A stretch of DNA of 64,000 nt from Candidatus Gastranaerophilales bacterium (GTDB lineage: Bacteria; Cyanobacteriota; Vampirovibrionia; Gastranaerophilales; Gastranaerophilaceae). Position 1 is the first letter of the stretch. Every line of letters begins with the position of its first letter. Below, piece after piece: positions 7,636 through 15,768 of this stretch. A model generated the notes under the pieces. It did no database searches. It saw only the letters and a program-made list of their open reading frames with translations, and had not been told where the DNA came from. The DNA is taken from assembly GCA_017415185.1 (NCBI GenBank), contig JAFQHZ010000013.1, positions 1 through 64,000 on the forward strand. Reading direction: 5' to 3'. The position numbers and the translations under genes are program-made.

Positions 7636-9555
7636 TTATTTTTTTGCTGTTTTTTTAGAATCATTGTTTTGCAATGCCTTGCCGCCAGTCCATTCAATGA
7701 TTTTTTTCTTTAATTTTCCGCTAAATGGAACCATTAAAACTGGAACCAAGAATCTTACAACCAATGTGAATATTGTTAATGATTTAAATTTACTTAATTT
7801 TTTGCCATATTTTCCAGTAAGTTTTGCAATTTCTTTTGCAACAGATTCATCATTTCCAATTGCAACAGAGAGATTTTTTGCAATATCTTTTGCACCAATT
7901 AAATCTTGACATGATTTTGCAATTTGGTGTCTTATAGGCTCTGATTTCTCAAGCGATTGCGCAGCTTTTTTAACCAAATTTTCATCAAGCGCAAAACCTT
8001 CAAATGTTTTTGTATTTTTTAATTTCGAAACAATTGCATCAATTTCGTCTTGAGTAATTTGCGCAAATCCTTCACTTGTTTGTTTGCTATTTAATAATTT
8101 TACAACTTCGTCCCTAATACCCATTTTGATTTTATCAGGCACTTCTTTTAATGTTGTATCAAGGTTTTCACCATTTGCCATATCTTTAACTGATTCAGCA
8201 ATTTGTTCTAATTTATTTTTATAATTTTTCTTAGAATTATCAATTAAACCGTCCAATGCCCAATCAATAATGAACGCTGCCGTGCTTGAAACAAGCGTAA
8301 CAAGGGCAGAATGGACATTTAAACCAAGCTTTTGAGAAGGTTCAATTTTTTCTGAACGAGCAGTGTTTTGCAACCAATACGCTGTAATTGCAAATGATTC
8401 AAAATCCGACATTCTTGCAGATGGCTTTTTGAATTTTGAAATTGTTTTTGTAATTGGTTCGCCAAAATGCTTAGACATACCTGCTTTTTCAATAAGACTT
8501 GCAGTGCCGTCAATTGCACTTGAAATGATGTTACCTTTAAAAGAAATTTGATTGCTTTCTTTGTTATTCATCATTTTTCTAAATTGGTCTTGTTGATTTT
8601 TTAGCGTTGTATTACAAGTTGCATTTTTGTTTGCTCTTTCTTGCATTTCGCGCTCAAGGTTTTTCTTAGCAAACAAGAACGCCATAACGCCAGGAAGCAA
8701 TAAACTTGAAATTTTAGCTTTTAAAATCGCAGTTAAAGCACCTGTTGAATTTTTCCAAAATACTTCAAAAGCGTCATCATAACTTGTTGCATTTCCTAAA
8801 CCAGATTTTAATTCTTTTAAAAATTCAGGATTATTTTTGAATGCTTCAAGGTGATTTTTTTCTAAATTTTCCACCATTGATTTTGATTTTGAAACGATAT
8901 CGTCTATCGTTGGAGTATATTTTGATTCTTTGAATGCTTTTTTAAATGCTGAAATTTTATCTGAAGCAGGAGTGTCTTTTATAGCACTTAGCGCAGTTTT
9001 AAATTTATAGCCAAAGCCTGAATTTTCTTTTTTTAATACATCTTTTGCAAGCTCAAGGGCTTTTGCGCTTGTATGGTCAACAACTTCAATTGTGTCGTTT
9101 TCACCAAGCTTGATTAATTTTTTATTATTTTTAACAATATCGTTTGCTTTTTTAATAAAGCCACCACCAATTGTCAAACTCAAAACACAACCAAGCGTTG
9201 CTTGAAGGAAATTTTTTGTTGCAACGATTTGCTTGTCTTTTTCTTCAGAACCAGGCATGTTCAAAACAAATAATGGCTTTAGCAAGCCTGCAACAATAAG
9301 AGAATATATTGCATTATATGCAGCTTCGTTTTCGTTTACAAATTCAACAGTTGAGTTGAATGCCTTTTTAAATGTTTTATTTAAACCTGCAGACCCGCCA
9401 AAGCTAATCGCTCGTGCGGGTCTGTTTAATGTTGTTTTCTCTCTTGTTACATTTTTTTCTTTAAATTTTTGCTCTGCATTCAGCCTATGCTTTTGCATTA
9501 GCAAGTTGTTGTTAATGTTATTGTTTTTTTGCGAATAATTTAAATACGTTTTCAT
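7636..9555 (-). CDS. large modular membrane protein with two repeated halves, unknown
   Basis: No known family recognised. The 639 residues appear to contain two similar modules. Each begins with a Phe-Gly motif (ISFGG at 50-54; ISFKG at 337-341), continues with paired hydrophobic segments (about 80-100 and 115-135; about 386-400 and 415-435), a soluble helical part rich in Lys and Glu, and ends in a hydrophobic segment with Pro followed by basic residues (about 280-300; about 594-615). Between the first pair lies NMPGSEEKDKQ. The architecture resembles the proteins at 40151-41452 and 56512-58610. There is no signal peptide; TATATA lies six bases before the ATG and no good ribosome site is present. 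Function unknown. Confidence 0.8.
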   Translation of the reverse strand: MKTYLNYSQKNNNINNNLLMQKHRLNAEQKFKEKNVTREKTTLNRPARAISFGGSAGLNKTFKKAFNSTVEFVNENEAAYNAIYSLIVAGLLKPLFVLNMPGSEEKDKQIVATKNFLQATLGCVLSLTIGGGFIKKANDIVKNNKKLIKLGENDTIEVVDHTSAKALELAKDVLKKENSGFGYKFKTALSAIKDTPASDKISAFKKAFKESKYTPTIDDIVSKSKSMVENLEKNHLEAFKNNPEFLKELKSGLGNATSYDDAFEVFWKNSTGALTAILKAKISSLLLPGVMAFLFAKKNLEREMQERANKNATCNTTLKNQQDQFRKMMNNKESNQISFKGNIISSAIDGTASLIEKAGMSKHFGEPITKTISKFKKPSARMSDFESFAITAYWLQNTARSEKIEPSQKLGLNVHSALVTLVSSTAAFIIDWALDGLIDNSKKNYKNKLEQIAESVKDMANGENLDTTLKEVPDKIKMGIRDEVVKLLNSKQTSEGFAQITQDEIDAIVSKLKNTKTFEGFALDENLVKKAAQSLEKSEPIRHQIAKSCQDLIGAKDIAKNLSVAIGNDESVAKEIAKLTGKYGKKLSKFKSLTIFTLVVRFLVPVLMVPFSGKLKKKIIEWTGGKALQNNDSKKTAKK

Positions 9556-9618
9556 GGTAATTATATAAAACCTCTGAATTTTTTAGTTTGCGTTTATAGT
9601 TGTGTTTTGTTACAAAAA

Positions 9619-10596
9619 TTATTTTGTCGCCAAAAGCATTGCGCTTCTTGCATTTGAATAACTTTCTATTTTATCAATAATTATTTTTTCAAAATTAATT
9701 TTAAAAATCTCATTAATTTCTTTAATAAAAAAGCATGGACTAGTTATATTAATTTCTATTATTTTTCCATCAATAACATCTAATCCGGCTAAATAGATTC
9801 CATCTTGTTCAAATTTGTCTTTAACTTGTTCTTCAATTAATTTTTCTTCTTGCGTTAATTGTGCAAATTTTAAAGTATTAGAATTATGTTCATTAAATTT
9901 AAAATCATCATTTGAAGCAACTTTTTTAACACAATATTCAAAAATTTTTCCGCATATATATATTAAACGCTTATCTCCGTTTGCAATTTGCGGCAAATAT
10001 TCTTGAACCATAACTTGGGTTGTAAATTTGTTTGTTGCACTAGATAAAATTGAATTAATATTTTTATCTTTATCATTCAAATAAAACACGCCAGAACCAA
10101 AACAACGATTTGTTGGCTTAATTATAATTTCCTTTTTGTTAAACAAAAATTCTTTGATAATTTTTTCATCAGCACTAACAACATTGTCAGGCGCCAAATT
10201 TGGAAATTCGTTTACATATAATTTTTCGTTTTTTTCTCTAATGGAGCTTGGGTTGTTAATGATAAAAACGTCTTTATTTGTATAAGACAAGATATAGCTT
10301 GCGTTAATATAATCAATATCCACTGGTGGGTCTGGTCTGAAGAAAATTGTATTAAAATCATTGAGGCATTTTATGCTTGGCTTTTCTTCTTTAATTATAT
10401 CGTCGTTTTGAATATGCGTTTCAAAAACATAAGCATAAGGAATATTTTTCCTTTGAAAAAGCTTGTTTTTAAGAGTTATATAGACTTTATTGTCTCGTCT
10501 TAAATATTCCCAAACAAACCAAAAGTTTGTGACAAGCTGATTAAACTCGAAATACTTGAATTCTATATCATCTATAACGATTAATATATTTTTCAT
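9619..10596 (-). CDS. gshB: glutathione synthetase GshB-like ATP-grasp ligase
   Basis: GshB joins glycine to gamma-glutamylcysteine using ATP. The 325-residue protein aligns by eye along its length with bacterial GshB: N-terminal domain ending in FFRPDPPVDIDYI, NNPSSIREKNEKLY, ATP-grasp segments with IIKPTNRCFGSGVF (PLxGxGG-type loop altered), GDKRLIYI, and the metal-binding EINITSPC. The glycine-rich loop NRCFGSGVF differs from the usual GMGG, so substrate preference is less certain; no gshA is in the window. The ATG at 10596 is exactly six bases after TATAAT on the minus strand and lacks a ribosome site. Confidence 0.82.
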   Translation of the reverse strand: MKNILIVIDDIEFKYFEFNQLVTNFWFVWEYLRRDNKVYITLKNKLFQRKNIPYAYVFETHIQNDDIIKEEKPSIKCLNDFNTIFFRPDPPVDIDYINASYILSYTNKDVFIINNPSSIREKNEKLYVNEFPNLAPDNVVSADEKIIKEFLFNKKEIIIKPTNRCFGSGVFYLNDKDKNINSILSSATNKFTTQVMVQEYLPQIANGDKRLIYICGKIFEYCVKKVASNDDFKFNEHNSNTLKFAQLTQEEKLIEEQVKDKFEQDGIYLAGLDVIDGKIIEINITSPCFFIKEINEIFKINFEKIIIDKIESYSNARSAMLLATK

Positions 10597-10602
10597 GACT
10601 TA

Positions 10603-10608
10603 ATTATA
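10603..10608 (-). promoter_or_regulatory. -10 box of gshB, leaderless arrangement
   Basis: On the minus strand TATAAT is followed by six bases (TAAGTC) and then the gshB ATG, so the expected transcription start coincides with the start codon. A plausible -35 (TATACA at 10626-10631) is 17 bases upstream. No Shine-Dalgarno sequence is present. Confidence 0.6.
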
Positions 10609-10627
10609 ACAAATAATTATTTTAGTG

Positions 10628-10633
10628 TATAAT
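10628..10633 (+). promoter_or_regulatory. -10 box of the Cys-rich gene, leaderless arrangement
   Basis: TATAAT is followed by six bases and the ATG at 10640. This promoter is divergent from and interleaved with the gshB promoter within a 43-base intergenic region. The -35 region is poor. No Shine-Dalgarno sequence is visible. Confidence 0.55.
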
Positions 10634-10639
10634 ATTTTT

Positions 10640-10846
10640 ATGAAAAATTGTCCATTTAAAAATGAATCTTGCACAAGCGAATGCGCTTTATTTATTAAGA
10701 CATCCGAGCTAAATGAGATGGTTGCTAATCGTCTTAAATCTATCGGCGTAATAACTTGTGATAGTGACGGAATGTGTTCTTTAAAGAATATGGCTTTAGC
10801 ACAAAGCAGATATATCTTTGAAAACACTAAAGTTTTTAATAACTAA
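10640..10846 (+). CDS. small Cys-rich cytoplasmic protein, unknown
   Basis: The start is taken as ATG at 10640 (68 residues); a GTG at 10625 would add five residues but lies across the TATAAT box. Six Cys occur, four within CPFKNESCTSECALF near the N-terminus and two further on in CDSDGMCSLKN. The spacing resembles a metal-binding or redox motif. There is no signal peptide. The rest is helical. Its divergent promoter partner is gshB, so a thiol or metal-related role is possible, but this is inference from position only. I cannot name the family. Confidence 0.7.
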   Translation: MKNCPFKNESCTSECALFIKTSELNEMVANRLKSIGVITCDSDGMCSLKNMALAQSRYIFENTKVFNN

Positions 10847-10863
10847 TTAATTTGGAGTTTATT

Positions 10864-11913
10864 TTGTTTAGAGAAAATATTATAGCTGAATTGAAGGATA
10901 AAATTGCCCGAAATCCGCAAGATGTTGAAAACTATAAAAATCTTGCAAATTATTATATAGGCTGCGAAGATTTAAACAACGCTTTAATAATATATAAAGA
11001 AGTTTTAAAGCTCGTTCCTGATGATATTCAATCTTTAATAAATATTGGGAGTATTTGCTATTATCGAAAAATGTATGCTGAAGCAATTGAATATTATAAA
11101 AAAGTCATAACATTAGACAAAGAAAACTTTGCTCCATATTACAATCTTGGCAATGTGTATGCTGAAATTGAAAATTTTGAGCTTGCTCTTTCAAATTACG
11201 AAGAAGCATTGAAAATTAACCCCGAAAAAGCTGAAGTATACAGCGCAATTGGATATTTATTCCAAGACGTTGGCAATTTAGAAGAAGCAAAATCATATTA
11301 TAAAAAAGCAAACAAGCTTGATTGTGTTAATTATGAAAATTATATCAATATTGCAAATATTGAACAAAAAATGGGTAACATAGAAGAAGCTGTGATTAAT
11401 TATCAAAGAGCAACTGAACTAAATCCAAACGACACAAAAGCGCTTCTTTGTCTTGCAAATGCATATTCTAGTTTAAAAGAATACAAATGCGCACATGATT
11501 GCTTTAAAAAAGTTTTGCAAATTGATTCTTCATATTATTCTGCTTGGGTTTGTCATGCGATAACATATTGTGATGAAGGAAACAATCAAGAAGCAATTGA
11601 ACTATTAAAACATGCAATTGAAATTGATCCAAACAAATCAAATGCATATATATTATTGGCAAACATTTTAGTTGATGAAAAAAGATTTGAAGAGGCACTA
11701 TCAATTTATAAAACTGTTTCTCAAATTGTTCCAGATAATCCAAAAATTCTAACATTTATCGCTAACGTATGCGTTTTAATGGATAATTATACACAAGCAG
11801 TAAAATATTACAAAAAAGCTATCAAACAAGCGCCAAAAGATAACGAAATTAAATTAATTTATATCGAAATGGCAAATAGTTATATTAATGAAAAACTGAA
11901 AGGATTAAAATGA
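10864..11913 (+). CDS. tetratricopeptide repeat protein
   Basis: A 349-residue protein made almost wholly of TPR units (about nine), for example YNLGNVYAEIENFELALSNY followed by EEALKINPEKAEVYSAIGYL. TPRs form helical scaffolds for protein contacts. The start is a TTG at 10864 because GGAG lies six bases before it; a TTG at 10852 is also in frame but overlaps that ribosome site. There is no signal peptide. It overlaps the following membrane-protein gene by four bases (ATGA), so they are co-translated. A second TPR gene lies at 14047 in the same operon. Partner unknown. Confidence 0.88.
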   Translation: MFRENIIAELKDKIARNPQDVENYKNLANYYIGCEDLNNALIIYKEVLKLVPDDIQSLINIGSICYYRKMYAEAIEYYKKVITLDKENFAPYYNLGNVYAEIENFELALSNYEEALKINPEKAEVYSAIGYLFQDVGNLEEAKSYYKKANKLDCVNYENYINIANIEQKMGNIEEAVINYQRATELNPNDTKALLCLANAYSSLKEYKCAHDCFKKVLQIDSSYYSAWVCHAITYCDEGNNQEAIELLKHAIEIDPNKSNAYILLANILVDEKRFEEALSIYKTVSQIVPDNPKILTFIANVCVLMDNYTQAVKYYKKAIKQAPKDNEIKLIYIEMANSYINEKLKGLK

Positions 11914-12311
11914 AAAGTTCAATCAAAGATAGAATAATTTCAATTTTGGCTTATTTTACTTTTGGTTTCTTTAGCTTAATTTGGCTGATTTTCGCTTATT
12001 TAACAAAAAAACGTTCAAGTCCTTTTTTAATGTTTAATCTTTATCAAGCAATATTTGTTTCTTTAGTTTTTGCAGTTTTGTCTTTAGTTTATGAAATTGC
12101 AATTAATTTCATTTCAGTTATCCCATTTGTTGGAAAACTTGCAAACGCATTTCATTTGTTTTTCGTTGCAACGCCAATATATTTTGGAACAAGCATTAGC
12201 GGAATGCTAGTTACATTATTAATTTTATATTTTGCACTCGCTTGCTTAATTGGGAAAAGACCATATATTCCTTTAGTGTCGGAAATTATTAAAGAGAATT
12301 TTGGAGTATAA
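11910..12311 (+). CDS. small polytopic membrane protein, unknown
   Basis: A 133-residue protein with about four hydrophobic segments (roughly 8-28, 43-65, 70-90, 95-115) and a positively charged loop KKRSSPF between the first two. The short SPFLMFNLYQAIFV stretch recalls the Tic20/DUF4870-like small membrane proteins, which is only a weak resemblance. It overlaps the TPR gene by ATGA and is followed directly by the fliO-like gene, so it belongs to the same operon. Function unknown. Confidence 0.75.
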   Translation: MKSSIKDRIISILAYFTFGFFSLIWLIFAYLTKKRSSPFLMFNLYQAIFVSLVFAVLSLVYEIAINFISVIPFVGKLANAFHLFFVATPIYFGTSISGMLVTLLILYFALACLIGKRPYIPLVSEIIKENFGV

Positions 12312-12707
12312 ATGAAAAAAATATTGGTTTTAAATTTGTTATTTATGAATGCTTTTGCCGATGAAAACATCAACAAAGCACAAGAAGTTTCAAATATATT
12401 AGCGCAAAATTCCTATGAACCAAATTATTTTGGTATGGTTTTAGGATTATTCCTTGTAATCGGAATGATTTATATTACAGGCTTTTTGTATCAAAAGCTC
12501 ACCAAAGCAAATACATTTAATCAAAATTCTTATATAAACAAAGCCCAAGTTATTTCTACAACATCAATCGGTCAAGGAAGAAATTTGCATGTCGTAAAAA
12601 TTGGTCAAAGCGCTTGTTTAATTGGTTCGACTCAAAACAATATCACTTTTTTAAAAGATATCGAGATACAAGAAGAAGCGGGTGAAAAAAATGGCGAAAA
12701 CAGTTAA
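12312..12707 (+). CDS. FliO/MopB-family protein
   Basis: The 131-residue protein has the layout of FliO: an N-terminal signal-like segment (MKKILVLNLLFMNAFA), one membrane span near residues 40-60, then a short cytoplasmic beta domain with VISTTSIGQGRNLHVVKIG and LIGSTQNNITFLKDI, matching the conserved FliO pattern (core residues L-L-V-V-G and G-x-T-x-x-I-T-x-L). FliO helps assemble the FliPQR export gate of flagella. No other flagellar gene lies in this window. The next gene is a sialic-acid synthase homologue, and nonulosonic acids often decorate flagellin, which fits but does not prove a flagellar link. Confidence 0.7.
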   Translation: MKKILVLNLLFMNAFADENINKAQEVSNILAQNSYEPNYFGMVLGLFLVIGMIYITGFLYQKLTKANTFNQNSYINKAQVISTTSIGQGRNLHVVKIGQSACLIGSTQNNITFLKDIEIQEEAGEKNGENS

Positions 12708-13557
12708 CATAGGAAACAAAATCGTTGGCGATAATCATCCTTGTTTTATCATTGCCGAAATTGGAATAAACCACAATGGCTCATTAGAAATGGCAAAAAA
12801 GCTTATTTCTCTTGCGCATTTTTTCGGTTGCGATGCAGTTAAATTCCAAAAAAGAACAGTTGAAGATGTTTATACCAAAGAAGAACTAGAAATGCCTCGT
12901 CAAAGTGTTTTTGGAGAAACAAACGGCGATTTAAAACGAGGTCTTGAATTTGGATATGAAGAATACAAAGAAATAGACAGATATTGTAAAGAAATCGGCA
13001 TTTTGTGGTTTGCTTCTTGCTGGGACAAAAAAAGCGTTGATTTTGTTGAGCAATTTGATGTTTGTGCGCATAAAATTCCTTCAGCACTAATAACAGATAT
13101 CGAATTATTAAAACATATCAAAGCTACAAATAAGCCAATTTTAATTTCAACAGGAATGTCAACTATTGAAGAAATCGACAAAGCACTTGAAGTTGTTGGT
13201 TTTGAAAATACAATAATTTATCATTGCACTTCAACATATCCAAGCGACAATTCAGAGCTTAATTTGAACGTTATCAAAAAATTTAAAGAAAAATATGATT
13301 GCCCTATCGGATATTCAGGACACGAAAAAGGAATTGTTTCTTCTACTATTGCAGTTGTTTTAGGAGCTTGTTCCGTTGAAAGACATATAACTCTTGATAG
13401 AACAAATTGGGGTTCAGACCAAGCTGCAAGTCTGGAACCAGAAGGCTTAAGAAAAATGGTTCGTGATATAAGAAACGTTAAAGCATTTTTAGGCGATGGC
13501 ATAAAAAAGGTCTATGATAGTGAATTGCCAATTAAAAAGAAATTAAGAAAGGTTTAA
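12691..13557 (+). CDS. NeuB-family nonulosonic acid synthase without SAF domain
   Basis: NeuB-type enzymes condense phosphoenolpyruvate with a hexosamine to form sialic, legionaminic or pseudaminic acids. This 288-residue protein (ATG at 12691; a GTG three codons earlier is possible) has the full TIM barrel: FIIAEIGINHNGS, AVKFQKR, ISTGMSTIEEI, HCTSTYPS, GYSGHEKG and ERHITLDRT with the expected metal-binding His residues. It stops after PIKKKLRKV, where typical NeuB proteins continue with a 60-residue SAF/antifreeze-like domain. It overlaps fliO-like by 17 bases and is followed by a KdsC-like phosphatase, suggesting a 9-phosphate route. Confidence 0.85.
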   Translation: MAKTVNIGNKIVGDNHPCFIIAEIGINHNGSLEMAKKLISLAHFFGCDAVKFQKRTVEDVYTKEELEMPRQSVFGETNGDLKRGLEFGYEEYKEIDRYCKEIGILWFASCWDKKSVDFVEQFDVCAHKIPSALITDIELLKHIKATNKPILISTGMSTIEEIDKALEVVGFENTIIYHCTSTYPSDNSELNLNVIKKFKEKYDCPIGYSGHEKGIVSSTIAVVLGACSVERHITLDRTNWGSDQAASLEPEGLRKMVRDIRNVKAFLGDGIKKVYDSELPIKKKLRKV

Positions 13558-13561
13558 AATA

Positions 13562-14047
13562 GTGCTTCAATTAAGTAATGAAATTAAGATGGTGGTAAGC
13601 GATTTTGATGGAGTATTTACAGATGGCTCTGTATATATTTCAGAAAAAAACGAAGTCCAAAAAAAGCTTAATTTTAAAGACATCATGGGTGTTTCGCTTT
13701 TAATTAAAGCAGGAATAAACTTTGCAATCATTTCAGGCGAACAAAGTAACATTTTAAACTATTTCAAAGACAAATTTGGTATTGAAGAAATACACGGTGG
13801 CATTCGCCAAAAGGGAATCGTTCTTGATGAAATAATGATAAAATACAATTTAAAACCAAGCGAAGTTTTGTATATTGGCGATGATATCAATGATATTGCA
13901 GCAATGGAGCTTGTTAGTTATAGAATAGCACCAAAAAATGTTAATCCAATTTTGCCTTTTAAAGTGCAAAATCTTCAAATAACAGAAGCTTTTGGTGGCG
14001 ATGGCGCAATTAGGGAAATAGCCGATATATTAGTTGGTTTAAAATAA
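13562..14047 (+). CDS. KdsC-like HAD phosphatase (KDO-8-P or nonulosonate-9-P phosphatase)
   Basis: This 161-residue cap-less HAD enzyme has the nucleophile motif DFDGVFTDG, Ser in IISGEQ, Lys in the GIRQKG region and the metal-binding GDDINDIAAM, ending with GGDGAIREIADIL, as in KdsC tetramers. KdsC removes phosphate from KDO-8-P; close relatives act on KDN-9-P or sialate-9-P. Its position four bases after the NeuB-like gene favours a 9-phosphate substrate, which is inference. The start is GTG at 13562, with AAAGG nine bases upstream; an ATG at 13589 would remove nine residues. The next TPR gene overlaps by one base. Confidence 0.85.
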   Translation: MLQLSNEIKMVVSDFDGVFTDGSVYISEKNEVQKKLNFKDIMGVSLLIKAGINFAIISGEQSNILNYFKDKFGIEEIHGGIRQKGIVLDEIMIKYNLKPSEVLYIGDDINDIAAMELVSYRIAPKNVNPILPFKVQNLQITEAFGGDGAIREIADILVGLK

Positions 14048-15741
14048 TGATTTTTAAGATAATAAGATATTTTAATAATCTTTTTAGTTCTGTTGAAATG
14101 TTCAATAAACAGATTAATAACTATAAAGCAATTTCAAAAGAACCTGCTTTGCCTTCTTATGCCTATATTAATTGGGGCATGCATTTAATCAATAGCGGAA
14201 ATCGAGAAAAAGGCTTAGAGAAATTAAACCAAAGCATTTTAATGAACAAATCAAACCCTGAGGTTTATTTAAATATCGGCGTAACTTATGCGCAAATTGG
14301 AAAATTTGAAGAAGCATTAAAAAATTTCAAAAAAGCAGTTCGACTAGATAAAGATAACGCAAGAGCTTGGGGATATTTGGCTGGAGTTTATAGCGAATTA
14401 AACGAAGATAAGCTTGCAAAAAGCGCATTTGAAAGGTCTTTAAAGCTTGATAGAACGAATTCATACACATATTTAAATTACGGCATTTTTTGCATAAAAA
14501 ACAATGAAAAAAACACCGCTAAAACCCTATTAAAAAAAGCTTATATAATTGACCCTACTAATTTGCAACCATTGATGATGTGGGGAATATTATTAGTTGG
14601 GGAAAACGAATTTAAAAGCGCATTTTATAAATTTCAAAAGGTTCTTCAAAGTCAACCTTTGAATGTTGATGCTTTATATCTATCAGGTCTTTGCTGTTTA
14701 AAAATGGAAAAATATCAAGAATGCATTGAGTTTTGCAAAAAAAGTTGCGGAATTTGCCCTGATAAAAATGAAAATTATTTATTATTATCAGAAGCCTATT
14801 TAAATCTTGATGATAAAGAAAATTGTTTTTCTTCTTTTGAAAAATATGAAAACCACTGTCAAAACGATTGGAAATTTTATAATTCATGGGGCTTAGCTTT
14901 TCAACATTGGCTTGAATGGGAAAATTCAATTGATAAATTTAAAAAATCAATTGAATTAAAAAACGACGAAACGGTGAGCCATAATGCACTTTCTTGTTCA
15001 TATATTAAACTTGAAAGACTTGATGATGCAATTTTTGAAATCAATGAAGTTTTAAAAATCAATCCAGAATTCGCTTCTTGCTATTATAATCTTGGTCAAA
15101 TTTATATGAAAAAAGAAATGTATCAAGAAGCAATTGATTCATATAAAAAAGCATTATCTCAAGATGCAAACTTAAAAAAAGCATATTTTAATATTGCAGG
15201 TGCATATCATTACAAAGGCGATGTTAAAAACGCAATTAAATATTGGGAAAAAACAATTGAATATGAAAAAGATAATCAAAATGCTTATGTTAATCTTGCA
15301 ATGACTCATATTCAAAACTTAAACGATTCAACCAAAGCACTAAGATACATAAGAAGCGCTTATGAAATCAACAAATTAAATTTTGATGTTGTTTTTAATT
15401 ATGGCTTAATTTTATTAAGAGCAAACGACCTTTATCGTGCGCAAGAAAAGCTTCTTGAGGCAATGGAAATTGATTCAAAAAATGAAGATGTTAAAATTGT
15501 TCTAGCAGAATGCAAAGTCAAACTGAATCAATATGAAGAAGCAATTAATATTCTAAACAGTTGCCAAGATTCCAAAAAGAACGAGCGTGATTACCTTTTT
15601 GTTAGACTTGGCGCTCTTAAAATGATGAACAAAAATACTCCAAATGAAATAATTAATGATGAAATTAGACAAATTTGTGATAAAATACAAACAGAATATG
15701 GCGAAAATGCCATGGCGGAAGTATTAAAACAACAAAATTAG
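14047..15741 (+). CDS. large tetratricopeptide repeat protein
   Basis: A 564-residue protein with a run of about twelve TPRs from about residue 35, for example EVYLNIGVTYAQIGKFEEAL and SCYYNLGQIYMKKEMYQEAI. The first 35 residues have no clear signal peptide but include a hydrophobic start (MIFKIIRYFNNLFSSVEMF). It is co-translated with the KdsC-like gene through TAATG. TPR proteins next to sugar-synthesis genes often act in glycosyl transfer or surface assembly, but nothing here shows an OGT-type catalytic domain. Lys, Asn and Ile are abundant as in its neighbours. Confidence 0.88.
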   Translation: MIFKIIRYFNNLFSSVEMFNKQINNYKAISKEPALPSYAYINWGMHLINSGNREKGLEKLNQSILMNKSNPEVYLNIGVTYAQIGKFEEALKNFKKAVRLDKDNARAWGYLAGVYSELNEDKLAKSAFERSLKLDRTNSYTYLNYGIFCIKNNEKNTAKTLLKKAYIIDPTNLQPLMMWGILLVGENEFKSAFYKFQKVLQSQPLNVDALYLSGLCCLKMEKYQECIEFCKKSCGICPDKNENYLLLSEAYLNLDDKENCFSSFEKYENHCQNDWKFYNSWGLAFQHWLEWENSIDKFKKSIELKNDETVSHNALSCSYIKLERLDDAIFEINEVLKINPEFASCYYNLGQIYMKKEMYQEAIDSYKKALSQDANLKKAYFNIAGAYHYKGDVKNAIKYWEKTIEYEKDNQNAYVNLAMTHIQNLNDSTKALRYIRSAYEINKLNFDVVFNYGLILLRANDLYRAQEKLLEAMEIDSKNEDVKIVLAECKVKLNQYEEAINILNSCQDSKKNERDYLFVRLGALKMMNKNTPNEIINDEIRQICDKIQTEYGENAMAEVLKQQN

Positions 15742-15768
15742 CGTAAATACGCAAAAAGGGAAAACAAA

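Noticed and set aside
15742-15768. Small inverted repeat GCGTA-AA-TACGC before lysC as terminator
   Set aside because: Five-base stem with two-base loop and no T run; too weak.
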